A DNA stretch of 64,000 bases from CBDCVY01 sp965223245. GTDB taxonomy: Bacteria > Nitrospinota > Nitrospinia > Nitrospinales > Nitrospinaceae. A program made the translations under genes and the position numbers. Where the stretch lies: NCBI GenBank assembly GCA_965223245.1, contig CBDCVY010000013.1:1922001-1986000 (forward strand). The letters are read 5' to 3'. This document shows, piece after piece, positions 1 through 8,800 of this stretch (positions are counted from its first letter, which is position 1; each line of letters starts with the position of its first letter). Below the pieces are notes generated by a model. That model saw only the letters and a program-made list of their open reading frames with translations, did no database searches and was not told the origin of the DNA.

Positions 1-306
1 ATCGACCTAGACCCTAAATTTGTGAAGGCGCATAACAATTTAGGTTATCTATACCTGGTTCAAAATAATTTTAGCGCAGCAGAAAAACAATTTCGCACAG
101 CATTAGAAATTCAACCAAATGATCCTAACTTGATGGATAGTTTAGGAGATTTATATATGAAGCAAAAAAAATGGAAAGAAGCTGAGAAAAGTTTCTCCAA
201 AGCTCTCGAAATCAATCCCAAACTCCCCGGAACTTTAGAAAAACTTCAACAAGTTCAAAAAGTACAAAATAAGTTAGAAAATCAACAAGCGAAACATTCT
301 TCCTAG
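1..306 (+). CDS. TPR-repeat protein, C-terminal fragment
   Basis: The frame is open from base 1 and ends at the TAG at 304-306, so this is the last ~101 residues of a gene that begins outside the window. It holds about two tetratricopeptide repeats, recognisable from the spacing of residues in NNLGYLYL, AEKQFRTALEIQPNDP and AEKSFSKALEINPK. The end is a charged Gln/Lys-rich helix. TPR proteins are protein-interaction scaffolds; the partner and location cannot be told from this fragment. It converges on rpe with only 17 bp between them. Confidence 0.8.
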   Translation: MDLDPKFVKAHNNLGYLYLVQNNFSAAEKQFRTALEIQPNDPNLMDSLGDLYMKQKKWKEAEKSFSKALEINPKLPGTLEKLQQVQKVQNKLENQQAKHSS

Positions 307-323
307 GTTTCTTGTTAAGAAGT

Positions 324-971
324 TTATGCTTCTCTTAAAGCTTGAATGGCTTTTTTATAATCATCACTTTCAAAAATTGCAGAACCGGCAACTATTACAT
401 TTGCACCCGCTTTTTTAACTATTGCCGCATTCTCAGGCTTTACTCCTCCATCTACTTGTAAATCCATTTCCACCCCAGATTCATCCAATGTACTTCTAAG
501 TAATTGAATTTTTCCAAGAACTTGTTGAATAAAAGTCTGCCCACCAAATCCAGGGTTTACTGACATCAGTAATATCATATCGACATCTTCAATAATTTCG
601 TCCAAACAAAAAATAGTGGTTCCAGGGTTTAAAACAACTCCTGCTTTTTTTCCCGCATTTTTTATTAATTGAATCGTACGATGCAAATGCGGACACGCCT
701 CAACATGCACAGAAATAATGTCTGCCCCAGCTTTAGCAAAATCATCTATATACTTGTCTGCATCTTCTATCATCAAGTGGACATCCAAAGGAAGTTTAGT
801 AATAGGTCGAATGGCTTCAACAACCAAAGGACCTACCGTTATATTGGGGACAAATTTCCCATCCATTACATCCACATGAATCCAATCTGCTCCTGCTTCC
901 TCAACTGCCTTGATTTCCTCGCCTAATTTACTAAAATCGGCTGACAAAATAGATGGTGCAATCTTTACCAT
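324..971 (-). CDS. rpe: Ribulose-phosphate 3-epimerase
   Basis: The product interconverts D-ribulose 5-phosphate and D-xylulose 5-phosphate in the pentose phosphate (and Calvin) pathway, in the cytoplasm. The 215-residue length is normal for this TIM-barrel family. Visible signatures are ILSADFSKL at the N-terminus, HVDVMDGKFVPN carrying a metal-binding His and catalytic Asp, DVHLM, the phosphate-binding loop MSVNPGFGGQ, and the second catalytic Asp in QVDGGV followed by VAGSAIF. The ATG start gives the usual short N-terminus. Its upstream region (972-1153) is shared with the divergent ClC gene. No anomalies are seen. Confidence 0.96.
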   Translation of the reverse strand: MVKIAPSILSADFSKLGEEIKAVEEAGADWIHVDVMDGKFVPNITVGPLVVEAIRPITKLPLDVHLMIEDADKYIDDFAKAGADIISVHVEACPHLHRTIQLIKNAGKKAGVVLNPGTTIFCLDEIIEDVDMILLMSVNPGFGGQTFIQQVLGKIQLLRSTLDESGVEMDLQVDGGVKPENAAIVKKAGANVIVAGSAIFESDDYKKAIQALREA

Positions 972-1096
972 TTAAGCCTCTCATATTAATCAATTCATTT
1001 TTGTTTAAAAAACTGGTTGAGAATAACACAACCAATAAGTCCGGGCAATGATTTGGATATCTAATTGAAAGCAAAGAATATTTATATGGAGTTTAC

Positions 1097-1125
1097 TAGT
1101 CAAGAAGCAAGGTACAACTTATAAT
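1097..1125 (+). promoter_or_regulatory. Candidate sigma-70-type promoter for the ClC gene
   Basis: TAGTCA (1097-1102) and a perfect TATAAT (1120-1125) are separated by 17 bp. They would start transcription about 20 bases before the ATG at 1154. The -35 box matches consensus at 4 of 6 positions. This was found by eye only. Confidence 0.45.
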
Positions 1126-1153
1126 GTGAAATAGAAAACATTAATGGATACCC

Positions 1154-2908
1154 ATGCGCTCCCTTTACGAACATTTTTTATTAGAAATAAGAACCTTTTG
1201 GGGAAAAGAGTACAACTTTCTAATTCTTGCTGCCATCATTGGTTTTTTTGCAGGAATGGCTTCTACCTTTTTTCGCTGGATGATTTCAGGTTGCGAGTGG
1301 CTATTTTCTGAAAAAGGCATGGCATTTTTTGGACTTTCCAGTAACTCATCACTTATCTTTTTGCCTTTCATGCCAGTAATAGGTGGTTTAATTATTGGAA
1401 TTTTATGGAAATACTTTCCCGATGTAATTGCAGAGAATGGTATTCACAAAGTCATCGAAGCCGTAGCCCTCAAAAATGGAAAAGTAAAACGTAGATCTCT
1501 TTTTGTCTGCGCAATCACATCTTCCATAACTATTGGATCAGGTGGTTCCGCAGGAAGAGTTGGCCCAACAGTCCAAATATGCTCAGCCCTCGGCTCTGCA
1601 ATTGGGCAATTTTTTAGATTATCTACAGAGCGTATTCGTGTTTTGGTCGGCTGTGGTGCAGCCGCAGGAATTGCAGCAACTTTCAACGCTCCATTAGCGG
1701 GAGTATTATTCTCTATGGAAATTATTCTTGGAGAATTTACCATCCGCACCTTTAGTCCAATAATTATAGCTTCTGTAATAGGTACCGTTACGGGCCGTGC
1801 CATTGAAGGAAATGAGCTTACTTTTCAAACACCACTTCACGAATTAGTCAGTCCGATTGAAATAATTTTTTATTTAATATTAGGTGTTCTCTGTGGGCAT
1901 TTGGCCCGGGTTTATATTCACTCCTATTTTTGGAGTCAAAAGTTTTTCGCAGAAAAAGTCCCATTACCCATCTGGGTTAAACCTGCCCTGGGCGGGCTGA
2001 TGGTAGGTTTGATAGCTATCTTTCTTCCTCAAGTCAAAGGCAACGGATTTCCTTTTATGGAGCAAGCCTTAAATGGAAATATGATTTGGCAAATCACATT
2101 CATCTTAATTTTTTTTAAACTGATAGCCACTGTTATGTGTCTAGGATCAGGTGGTATAGGCGGAACCTTCGCCCCTTCATTATTTATAGGTTCCATGCTT
2201 GGGGCAACATTTGGGACATTAGTGCATACTATGTTTCCTTTTCTTACCGCTACTAGTGAATCTTATGCACTAGTCGGAATGGGTGCGGTAACTAGTGCTG
2301 TTCTTCAGGCCCCTTTGACTTGCATTTTAATCCTTTTCGAAATGACAAATGATTATACAATTATTCTCCCTATTATGGGCTGTTGTATAGTTTCAACATA
2401 CACATTAAGAAATTACAATAAAAACTCACTTTATATTCAAAATTTAGTTAATGACGGAATAAACATCCGTCACGGCAGAGCTGTCAGTATATTAAGTTCT
2501 ATCTATGTTAGAGATGTCATGAATAGTGATGTTGTTACCATTCCCTCGACACTCGCCCTTCCCCAACTTAAGGATTTAGTCTCTAAAACTAATCATTCCT
2601 ATTATCCAATCGTGGATGCAGAGGAAAATATGGTAGGAATATTAACTTTTTCAGACATTCGGGAAGTTGCTCTGTCAAAAGAAATCTCTCCGGATACAAC
2701 AGCCATTGATTTAGCCACCAAGGATGTAATGACGTTAACACCTAATTATAATCTTCAAGAAACTATGGAAAAATTTACCGAATTAGGTGTTGATCAACTT
2801 CCGGTAGTTCAATTAGGTGACAAACAAAAAATTATTGGTTTCATTAATCGATCAGATGTTCTTGCGGTTTATAACCGAGAAATCTTAATGCAAGGAGTTC
2901 AAAGTTAA
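1154..2908 (+). CDS. ClC-family chloride channel/transporter with C-terminal CBS pair
   Basis: This 584-residue inner-membrane protein has a ClC core (about residues 20-430) followed by two CBS domains (about 450-575), which in this family bind adenine nucleotides and regulate transport. The ion-selectivity loop GSGGSAGRVGP is present, as is the later helix-capping segment GSGGIGGTFAPSLFIG. The residue equivalent to the gating glutamate of E. coli ClC-ec1 (Glu148 in GREGP) is Val136 here, as in the conductive ClC-K channels. It may therefore be a passive channel rather than a Cl-/H+ antiporter (inference). apbE follows after 4 bp, so the two are probably cotranscribed. Confidence 0.92.
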   Translation: MRSLYEHFLLEIRTFWGKEYNFLILAAIIGFFAGMASTFFRWMISGCEWLFSEKGMAFFGLSSNSSLIFLPFMPVIGGLIIGILWKYFPDVIAENGIHKVIEAVALKNGKVKRRSLFVCAITSSITIGSGGSAGRVGPTVQICSALGSAIGQFFRLSTERIRVLVGCGAAAGIAATFNAPLAGVLFSMEIILGEFTIRTFSPIIIASVIGTVTGRAIEGNELTFQTPLHELVSPIEIIFYLILGVLCGHLARVYIHSYFWSQKFFAEKVPLPIWVKPALGGLMVGLIAIFLPQVKGNGFPFMEQALNGNMIWQITFILIFFKLIATVMCLGSGGIGGTFAPSLFIGSMLGATFGTLVHTMFPFLTATSESYALVGMGAVTSAVLQAPLTCILILFEMTNDYTIILPIMGCCIVSTYTLRNYNKNSLYIQNLVNDGINIRHGRAVSILSSIYVRDVMNSDVVTIPSTLALPQLKDLVSKTNHSYYPIVDAEENMVGILTFSDIREVALSKEISPDTTAIDLATKDVMTLTPNYNLQETMEKFTELGVDQLPVVQLGDKQKIIGFINRSDVLAVYNREILMQGVQS

Positions 2909-2912
2909 CTGT

Positions 2913-3941
2913 ATGAATTGGTTAAAACTTGGATTTCTAATTCTAGGTATTATCACTTTTCACTTGCTTGAAGGATGCATTCCTCAAGAAGCAAATTCAC
3001 CTTTTCGACGTACTCAATTCCTTATGGGAACTTTGGTTGAGATCACTATCTCAGGAGCTGATGAAAAAGTAGCAGCATTAGCTTCCACAAAAGCTTTTGA
3101 TGAAATTGGTCGAATTGAAAAACTAATGAGTACTTATATTAAAGATTCAGAGATATCCCAAATCAATGACAGTTCAGGAAAGGATTTCATAGAAGTCTCA
3201 CCTGAAGTTTTAGAAGTAATTCAATCCGGAATATATTGGGCTAAAAAATCAAATGGAGCTTTAGACATAACAATCGGACCTGTGGCAAGTTTGTGGAACT
3301 TAGACAGTAAAAACCCATTAGTTCCCTCTAAAAAGGATTTGCAAAAAGCCGTTTCTTTGGTGAATTTTCAAAATATTGAAATCTCAAAAAACAGAGTACG
3401 TCTGGCGCATCCTGGAATGGCCTTGAATCTTGGTAGCATTGCCAAAGGATACGCAGTTGATTTAGCGTATAAAATTTTAAAAGGTTTAGTCTCAAACGGG
3501 ATTATTAATGCTGGGGGAGATTTAATCGCTTTTGGAAACAGAGATCCCGACCATCCCTGGATTATAGGTTTGCAACATCCACGAAAACCGCAAAATCTTT
3601 TAGCCTCATTTGGTGTGAAGGAAATTGCTGTAGCAACTTCGGGAGATTATCAAAAGTACTTTGAAAAAGATGGGAATAGATACCATCATATTCTCGATCC
3701 AAAATCGGGAATGCCCGCAAAAGGTTTAACTTCTGTTACCGTGACCGCACCAACGGTTATGGAGGCAGATGCTCTTGCAACATCTATTTTTGTAATGGGA
3801 GAACAAAAAGGTTTAGATTGGGTAGAAAATCTTGAATCGACAGAAGCAATGTTAGTTTTAAGGGATGGGACTATTAAATTTAGCAGCGGATTTCAAAATC
3901 TTCCTCAATTTACTTTGAGAAACTCTTCAGGTAAAAATTAA
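2913..3941 (+). CDS. apbE: FAD:protein FMN transferase, lipoprotein
   Basis: ApbE-family enzymes use FAD to attach FMN covalently to Thr/Ser of target proteins such as Na+-translocating NADH dehydrogenase or RnfG subunits, on the periplasmic side. The 342-residue product starts with a hydrophobic signal and a lipobox (LLEGC, Cys near residue 22), so it should be a membrane-anchored periplasmic lipoprotein. Family motifs include FLMGTLVEI, ALDITIGPVASLW, LGSIAKGYAVD, NAGGDLIAFG and the Mg2+-binding Asp/Thr segment MEADALATSIFVMG. It lies 4 bp after the ClC gene. No flavinylation substrate is visible in the window. Confidence 0.93.
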   Translation: MNWLKLGFLILGIITFHLLEGCIPQEANSPFRRTQFLMGTLVEITISGADEKVAALASTKAFDEIGRIEKLMSTYIKDSEISQINDSSGKDFIEVSPEVLEVIQSGIYWAKKSNGALDITIGPVASLWNLDSKNPLVPSKKDLQKAVSLVNFQNIEISKNRVRLAHPGMALNLGSIAKGYAVDLAYKILKGLVSNGIINAGGDLIAFGNRDPDHPWIIGLQHPRKPQNLLASFGVKEIAVATSGDYQKYFEKDGNRYHHILDPKSGMPAKGLTSVTVTAPTVMEADALATSIFVMGEQKGLDWVENLESTEAMLVLRDGTIKFSSGFQNLPQFTLRNSSGKN

Positions 3942-3962
3942 TATTAACTTTGTTTCAAATGA

Positions 3963-6458
3963 TTAAGCTTTTCTATTTAATGGACGGAATCTTTTAAGCA
4001 ATAGAGAGTTGCTCACTACTGAAACCGAACTAAGAGACATGGCCGCTGCGGCAAATATGGGCTTTAACAAGATTCCAAATGCAGGATATAACATCCCTGC
4101 TGCAATAGGAATTCCAACACTATTGTAAAAAAATGCCCAAAACAAATTTTGTTTAATTTTTTTTAGCGTCGCCTTACTTAAATCAATCGCATTTATCACC
4201 CCATGCAATTTTTTCGACATAAGAGTCACATCTGCGGTTTCAATTGCAACATCCGTTCCCGAACCCATTGCAATACCCACATTGGCTTTTGCTAAAGCAG
4301 GAGCATCATTAATTCCATCTCCAACCATTGCGACAAAGCGCCCTTCATTCATTAATTTTTCAACTTCTTCAGCTTTCCCACTTGGCAAAATTTCTGAATG
4401 TACCTCTTGAATTCCAATTTGGTTAGCAACAGCTTGAGCAGTCAAAGAATGATCTCCAGTAATCATAACTACTTTCAATCCGCGTTCCACAAGATTTGAA
4501 ACTATTTCCATCGCCTCCGGTTTAATTTGATCTGCTACCGCAATAATCCCTAAAAGCTTTTTATTTTTTAAGACAAACATGGGAGTTTTACCTTGGCTGG
4601 AAAAAAGAGTTAGCTTGGTCGAAATCTCAGACAAATCTAAACCTTTCTCCTCCACTAAGCGTGCACTTCCGATTGAAACCTCTTCATCTTCCAACCATGC
4701 TTGCACACCAAAACCAGGCAAATTTTTGAAGTTTTTTATCGGAAAAAGGTCTAAACTCCTAGTGGTTGCCTCCTCCACAATAGCTTGGCCCAAAGGATGC
4801 TCAGAACCTTTCTCTAATGATGCAGCTAACACCAATAATTGTTCATTATCTATTCCTGAGTCGACTAGGGAAACAACGTCTGTAACCTTAGGCTTTCCTT
4901 CAGTAAGAGTTCCTGTTTTATCAAATACTATTGTATCCACTCGCTGCATTTGTTCTAAAGTTTCTCCGCCTTTAATTAAAACACCCATTTCAGCACCTTT
5001 ACCCGTCCCCACCATGATGGCAGTAGGAGTTGCCAACCCCAAAGCACACGGACAAGCAATAATTAATACTGAAATAAAAATCATCATTGCAAAAGGAAAT
5101 GCTCCTAAAGTCATTGTTGTAATTTGAGTCCCCCATATCCACCAAATAAAAAATGCCATAAAAGCTATTCCAATTACTATAGGCACAAAAATCCCGGCCA
5201 CTTTATCTGCCAGTCTTTGGACGGTGGCTTTGGATCCCTGAGCCTCCTCAACCAATTTTATAACATGTGCTAAAACAGAGTCTTTTCCCAAACGGTTCGC
5301 CTTCATTTTAAAAAACCCGGATTTATTCATACTGGCACCAATAACGGCATCACCTATTTTCTTTTCAACAGGAATACTCTCTCCGGTGATCATGGCTTCA
5401 TCTATTGAAGAGTTTCCTTCAATAATAATTCCATCCACAGGAATTTTTTCTCCAGGCCTTACGCAAACAATTTCATCAATCATTACTTGATCGACAGCTA
5501 TCTCAATCTCCTTTTCATCTCTAATGACTTTAGCTGTTTTAGCCCGCATATCGATAAGCTTTTTAATTGCCTCTGAAGCCCTACCCTTTGCACGTGCTTC
5601 CATGAACCTTCCCATTAAAACAAGAGTGATTATCATTGCCGAAGTATCAAAATATACTGATGTTTCTTCAATTAAGTTACCCATGAGATCCGGAAATGCG
5701 GTCACAAAAAAACTATAGCCATAGGCAGCTGATGTTCCTATAGCAATCAGAGTATTCATATCAGCAAACCCATGTTTGAATCCGGTGAATGTTCCTTTAT
5801 AAAATTGCCAACCACCCCAAAACTGCACAGGAGTAGCCAATATTAACAAAACCCATAACAATAAATTCTTATTTCCAAATAGATTGAAACTCATCCCTGA
5901 CATACTCAAAACAAGAATAAGGACACTTAAAAAGGCGCAAGAAATAAATTTTATAAAAAGTAATTTGTATTCTCGTTGATGACTTTCTTTTTCTGGAAGG
6001 GAAGACGTAATATCTGTTTCTTCAACAATAAGGTTATAACCAATTTCGTTAAGGGCTTTTTTGAAATCAAATATACCTACTCGCAAACCCAGATATTCAA
6101 TTGAGACCTTTTCGCTGGCAAGATTGGCCTGGGCATTTACTACTCCATTTAATTCTTTAAGCTTTTTTTCCACGCGGGAAACACACGAGGCACAAGTCAT
6201 TCCTTGTACAGTTAGATTTTTTTTTATGTAAGGAACCTCAAATCCAATACTTTCGACAGTGTGTAGAATTTCGTCAGGGGAAACACTATTAGCGTGATAA
6301 TTTACAGTTGCCGATTCTGCCCCAAAATTGACCGTCGCCTGGTCCACACCATTTAGACCAGCCAGTTTTTTTTCAATTCTTGAGGCACAACCCGCACAAC
6401 TCATCCCTTTAATGGGAATCGTGATATGCTTAATCTCTTTTAAAGTAGTTTCATTCAT
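3963..6458 (-). CDS. copA: Copper-translocating P1B-type ATPase
   Basis: This 831-residue inner-membrane pump exports Cu(I) at the expense of ATP. Two N-terminal HMA metal-binding domains carry GMSCAGC (Cys21/Cys24) and GMTCASC (Cys89/Cys92). The transport motif CPC is near residue 466, the phosphorylated Asp is in DKTGT near 512, the SEHPLG motif follows, and the hinge reads VGDGINDAPAL. Length and the predicted eight transmembrane helices fit full-length CopA. No CueR-like or CopY-like regulator or copper chaperone is adjacent. It is divergent from the cyclase gene, with a short shared upstream region. Confidence 0.96.
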   Translation of the reverse strand: MNETTLKEIKHITIPIKGMSCAGCASRIEKKLAGLNGVDQATVNFGAESATVNYHANSVSPDEILHTVESIGFEVPYIKKNLTVQGMTCASCVSRVEKKLKELNGVVNAQANLASEKVSIEYLGLRVGIFDFKKALNEIGYNLIVEETDITSSLPEKESHQREYKLLFIKFISCAFLSVLILVLSMSGMSFNLFGNKNLLLWVLLILATPVQFWGGWQFYKGTFTGFKHGFADMNTLIAIGTSAAYGYSFFVTAFPDLMGNLIEETSVYFDTSAMIITLVLMGRFMEARAKGRASEAIKKLIDMRAKTAKVIRDEKEIEIAVDQVMIDEIVCVRPGEKIPVDGIIIEGNSSIDEAMITGESIPVEKKIGDAVIGASMNKSGFFKMKANRLGKDSVLAHVIKLVEEAQGSKATVQRLADKVAGIFVPIVIGIAFMAFFIWWIWGTQITTMTLGAFPFAMMIFISVLIIACPCALGLATPTAIMVGTGKGAEMGVLIKGGETLEQMQRVDTIVFDKTGTLTEGKPKVTDVVSLVDSGIDNEQLLVLAASLEKGSEHPLGQAIVEEATTRSLDLFPIKNFKNLPGFGVQAWLEDEEVSIGSARLVEEKGLDLSEISTKLTLFSSQGKTPMFVLKNKKLLGIIAVADQIKPEAMEIVSNLVERGLKVVMITGDHSLTAQAVANQIGIQEVHSEILPSGKAEEVEKLMNEGRFVAMVGDGINDAPALAKANVGIAMGSGTDVAIETADVTLMSKKLHGVINAIDLSKATLKKIKQNLFWAFFYNSVGIPIAAGMLYPAFGILLKPIFAAAAMSLSSVSVVSNSLLLKRFRPLNRKA

Positions 6459-6545
6459 TTAGATCATCCTGTCTTTTAGATGATGTTCCTATTGTATAAG
6501 ATGCAACCAAAAGAGAATAATGAATTTATCAGCATGGGAGAACCT

Positions 6546-7346
6546 ATGAATACTCAAAAACCCAATTTATTTAAACTCCTAACGATATGTCTTATATCTC
6601 ATCTACCCTTAATATTGATTTTCCCACAAAATGGGCTTTCTCAAAAAAACCTTGTAGACCTTACCCATTCCTTTGACGAAAAAACTATCTATTGGCCCAC
6701 AAGCCAGCCCTTCAAATTAGATGTCGTCCATAAAGGACCTACAAAAGGGGGGTATTGGTATGAAGCAAATAATTATTTAGCCGCAGAGCATGGAGGTACT
6801 CACATGGATGCTCCTGTTCATTTCGCCAAGAATAAATGGACAGTGGATCAAATTCCATTATCAAGCTTAGTCGCCCCGGGAATACTGGTAGACGTTAGCA
6901 AAAGAGCACTAGTCAATCCGGACTATCTTATTTCACAAGATGATATTATAGCTTGGGAAAAGGAAAATGGTTCTATTCCCTCTGGAGTGATTGTATTAAT
7001 CAGAACAGGTTGGGAAAAGTTTTGGCCGGATAAAGCCAAATACCTGGGATCTGATGTACAAGGGGATGCCTCAAACCTGCACTTTCCGGGATTTAGTGAA
7101 AAAGCGGCAGAATTGTTAGTATTGCGTAAAGTTGTAGCTGTGGGATTGGATACTGCTAGCCTGGATTTTGGCTCCTCAAAAGAATTTAAAGCTCACCAGG
7201 TCTTTGGAAAAGCAAATATTCCGGGATTTGAAAACCTGCGAAATTTAGATAAAATCCCCTCCAAAGGATTTCGAGTCATTGCTTTGCCAATGAAAATAGG
7301 GGGAGGTAGCGGGGCTCCTTTAAGAATTATTGTTGAATTCAACTGA
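6546..7346 (+). CDS. Secreted cyclase-family (kynurenine formamidase-like) hydrolase
   Basis: The family is a metal-dependent amidohydrolase fold with signature HxGTHxDxPxH, seen here as HGGTHMDAPVHF, the metal-binding residues of kynurenine formamidases and related cyclases. I chose the ATG at 6546 because it follows a GGGAGA ribosome site by 5 bases and starts a typical signal peptide (basic MNTQK, a hydrophobic stretch, then small residues before LSQ); a longer frame opens at 6480. The protein is about 266 residues and probably periplasmic. No kynurenine pathway genes lie nearby, so the substrate is unknown. Confidence 0.83.
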   Translation: MNTQKPNLFKLLTICLISHLPLILIFPQNGLSQKNLVDLTHSFDEKTIYWPTSQPFKLDVVHKGPTKGGYWYEANNYLAAEHGGTHMDAPVHFAKNKWTVDQIPLSSLVAPGILVDVSKRALVNPDYLISQDDIIAWEKENGSIPSGVIVLIRTGWEKFWPDKAKYLGSDVQGDASNLHFPGFSEKAAELLVLRKVVAVGLDTASLDFGSSKEFKAHQVFGKANIPGFENLRNLDKIPSKGFRVIALPMKIGGGSGAPLRIIVEFN

Positions 7347-7352
7347 GGTGGG

Positions 7353-7757
7353 TTAACGTCTAGATAAGAAAGTTTTGATGGTATAAAACCCATATATCAA
7401 CAATAAGATAGCAATAATGGCATTTGAAAAAGAGTTTTCAGAAATAGACATCGTAAAAATGTATACACCTGAAAAGCTTAGAATCAATCCTAAGCAAAAG
7501 TATCCGACACTCTTCCAAAAGGCAAAGGGGGACTTTTTCTGTAAGTTTTCTCTTTTTTGTTTTAACTGCCATCGCCAACGCAAAACATAATAAGTTTGGC
7601 GTAACCAAGAAAGTAACCCGTTATCCTCTACCAAATTAGTGCTACAGTACATACAATTGGCATCAGATTGACGATTGGGAAAACCACAATTAAAACACAA
7701 TTGATAATTTTGTGGTTGTCGTAATGCAATTGGTTCTTTTTTATTTTTATCCATCAA
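7353..7757 (-). CDS. Small zinc-ribbon membrane protein, function unknown
   Basis: This 134-residue protein starts with a treble-clef-like zinc ribbon (CFNCGFPN near residue 22 and CMYC near 35), then a basic Trp/Arg/Lys-rich linker. It ends in two hydrophobic helices (about residues 84-103 and 112-126) likely to form a membrane hairpin. A GAGGG ribosome site precedes the ATG. I do not recognise a named family. The layout resembles small zinc_ribbon membrane proteins of unknown role. It converges on the cyclase gene. Confidence 0.7.
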   Translation of the reverse strand: MMDKNKKEPIALRQPQNYQLCFNCGFPNRQSDANCMYCSTNLVEDNGLLSWLRQTYYVLRWRWQLKQKRENLQKKSPFAFWKSVGYFCLGLILSFSGVYIFTMSISENSFSNAIIAILLLIYGFYTIKTFLSRR

Positions 7758-7954
7758 TAATTCCCTCTTTGTTTAAGCATTCGGAAAATGGTATTTTGTA
7801 TCCACACTTAAACAACTATTGAAACTGGAGAAATTCTAGTATGATTCTAAAACTCTGTCAATTAACACTGAGTTTCCATATTTCAAATGATTGTTAAACG
7901 CCCAATTGCAATCCTAATTTTATTAACTGATTTTATTTGCCTACAAAAAAAATA

Positions 7955-8785
7955 ATGATTAAAGCCATTACAATTCTTATCTATTTGATTTTATTGATCC
8001 CACTAACCGGACATACTCAGAACACCGGTTCTCAACCCACAACTGATTATTCTAAAATGGCACTAATTGCCCAAGGGGAATTTACCATGGGTAGTTTCCA
8101 TTCGTTAAAGGAGTTGGATCCGGTATCAATATTTCAAGCAGATAGGCATCATTTAGGACCAGAGGATCCCGCTCACGATGTTTTTTTAAATAGTTTTTAT
8201 ATTGATATTTTTGAAGTGACCAACAAAGACTACAAAGAATATATGAAGGAAAAAGCGATTTCTAAGGCACCAAGGTTTTTTAATAATGAGGATTTCAATC
8301 AACCTCTGCAACCTGTGGTTGGTATTACTTGGAATGAAGCTCAAAAATATTGTGATTGGAAAGGGAAAAGGCTCCCCACTGAAGCCGAATGGGAAAAAGC
8401 TTCCAGAGGAAAACGATCCGTTAAATTTCCCTGGGGGAATCAAACACCCGATAAAACCAAGCTTAACTTTAATAATCTAGTGGGTAAAACTACAAATGTT
8501 GGCTCTTATGAAAAAGGCAAATCTGACTACGGAGTTCATGATCTTTCTGGAAATGTCTCAGAGTGGGTTAAAGATTGGCACGATCCCGAATACTACTTAT
8601 TTTCTCCAAAAGAAAATCCCCAAGGGCCCGAAAAAGGAAAATATAAAATCATTAGAGGTGGGAACTGGCGAAATGGCCCAGAAGATGTAAGACTAACTTA
8701 CCGAAATGCGACCGTCCCCAAGGTTCGAAATAAAACTGTGGGTTTTCGATGTGCGGTTAACGCTCCCACAGAAACAAAAAAATAA
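7955..8785 (+). CDS. Exported SUMF1/FGE-fold (sulfatase-modifying-factor-like) protein
   Basis: The product has a signal peptide (hydrophobic ITILIYLILLIPLTG) followed by one formylglycine-generating-enzyme fold domain: FTMGS, HDVFLNSFYIDIFEVTN, VVGITWNEAQKYCDWKGKRL, PTEAEWEKASRG, LSGNVSEWVKDW, RGGNWRN and GFRCA. The catalytic cysteine pair of true FGE enzymes, expected in the segment after RGGNW, is absent, so it is probably a binding or structural C-type-lectin-like member rather than a sulfatase activator. I prefer ATG 7955 to TTG 7937 because it begins directly at the signal peptide. No sulfatase gene is nearby. Confidence 0.85.
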   Translation: MIKAITILIYLILLIPLTGHTQNTGSQPTTDYSKMALIAQGEFTMGSFHSLKELDPVSIFQADRHHLGPEDPAHDVFLNSFYIDIFEVTNKDYKEYMKEKAISKAPRFFNNEDFNQPLQPVVGITWNEAQKYCDWKGKRLPTEAEWEKASRGKRSVKFPWGNQTPDKTKLNFNNLVGKTTNVGSYEKGKSDYGVHDLSGNVSEWVKDWHDPEYYLFSPKENPQGPEKGKYKIIRGGNWRNGPEDVRLTYRNATVPKVRNKTVGFRCAVNAPTETKK

Positions 8786-8800
8786 AATTACAACTGAAGA

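Noticed and set aside
1444..1803. 119-codon minus-strand frame inside the ClC gene
   Set aside because: Antisense shadow; the plus strand carries clear ClC motifs at the same bases.
7937..7954. TTG start for the sulfatase-modifying-factor-like protein
   Set aside because: ATG 7955 begins directly at the signal peptide and there is no ribosome site favouring TTG.
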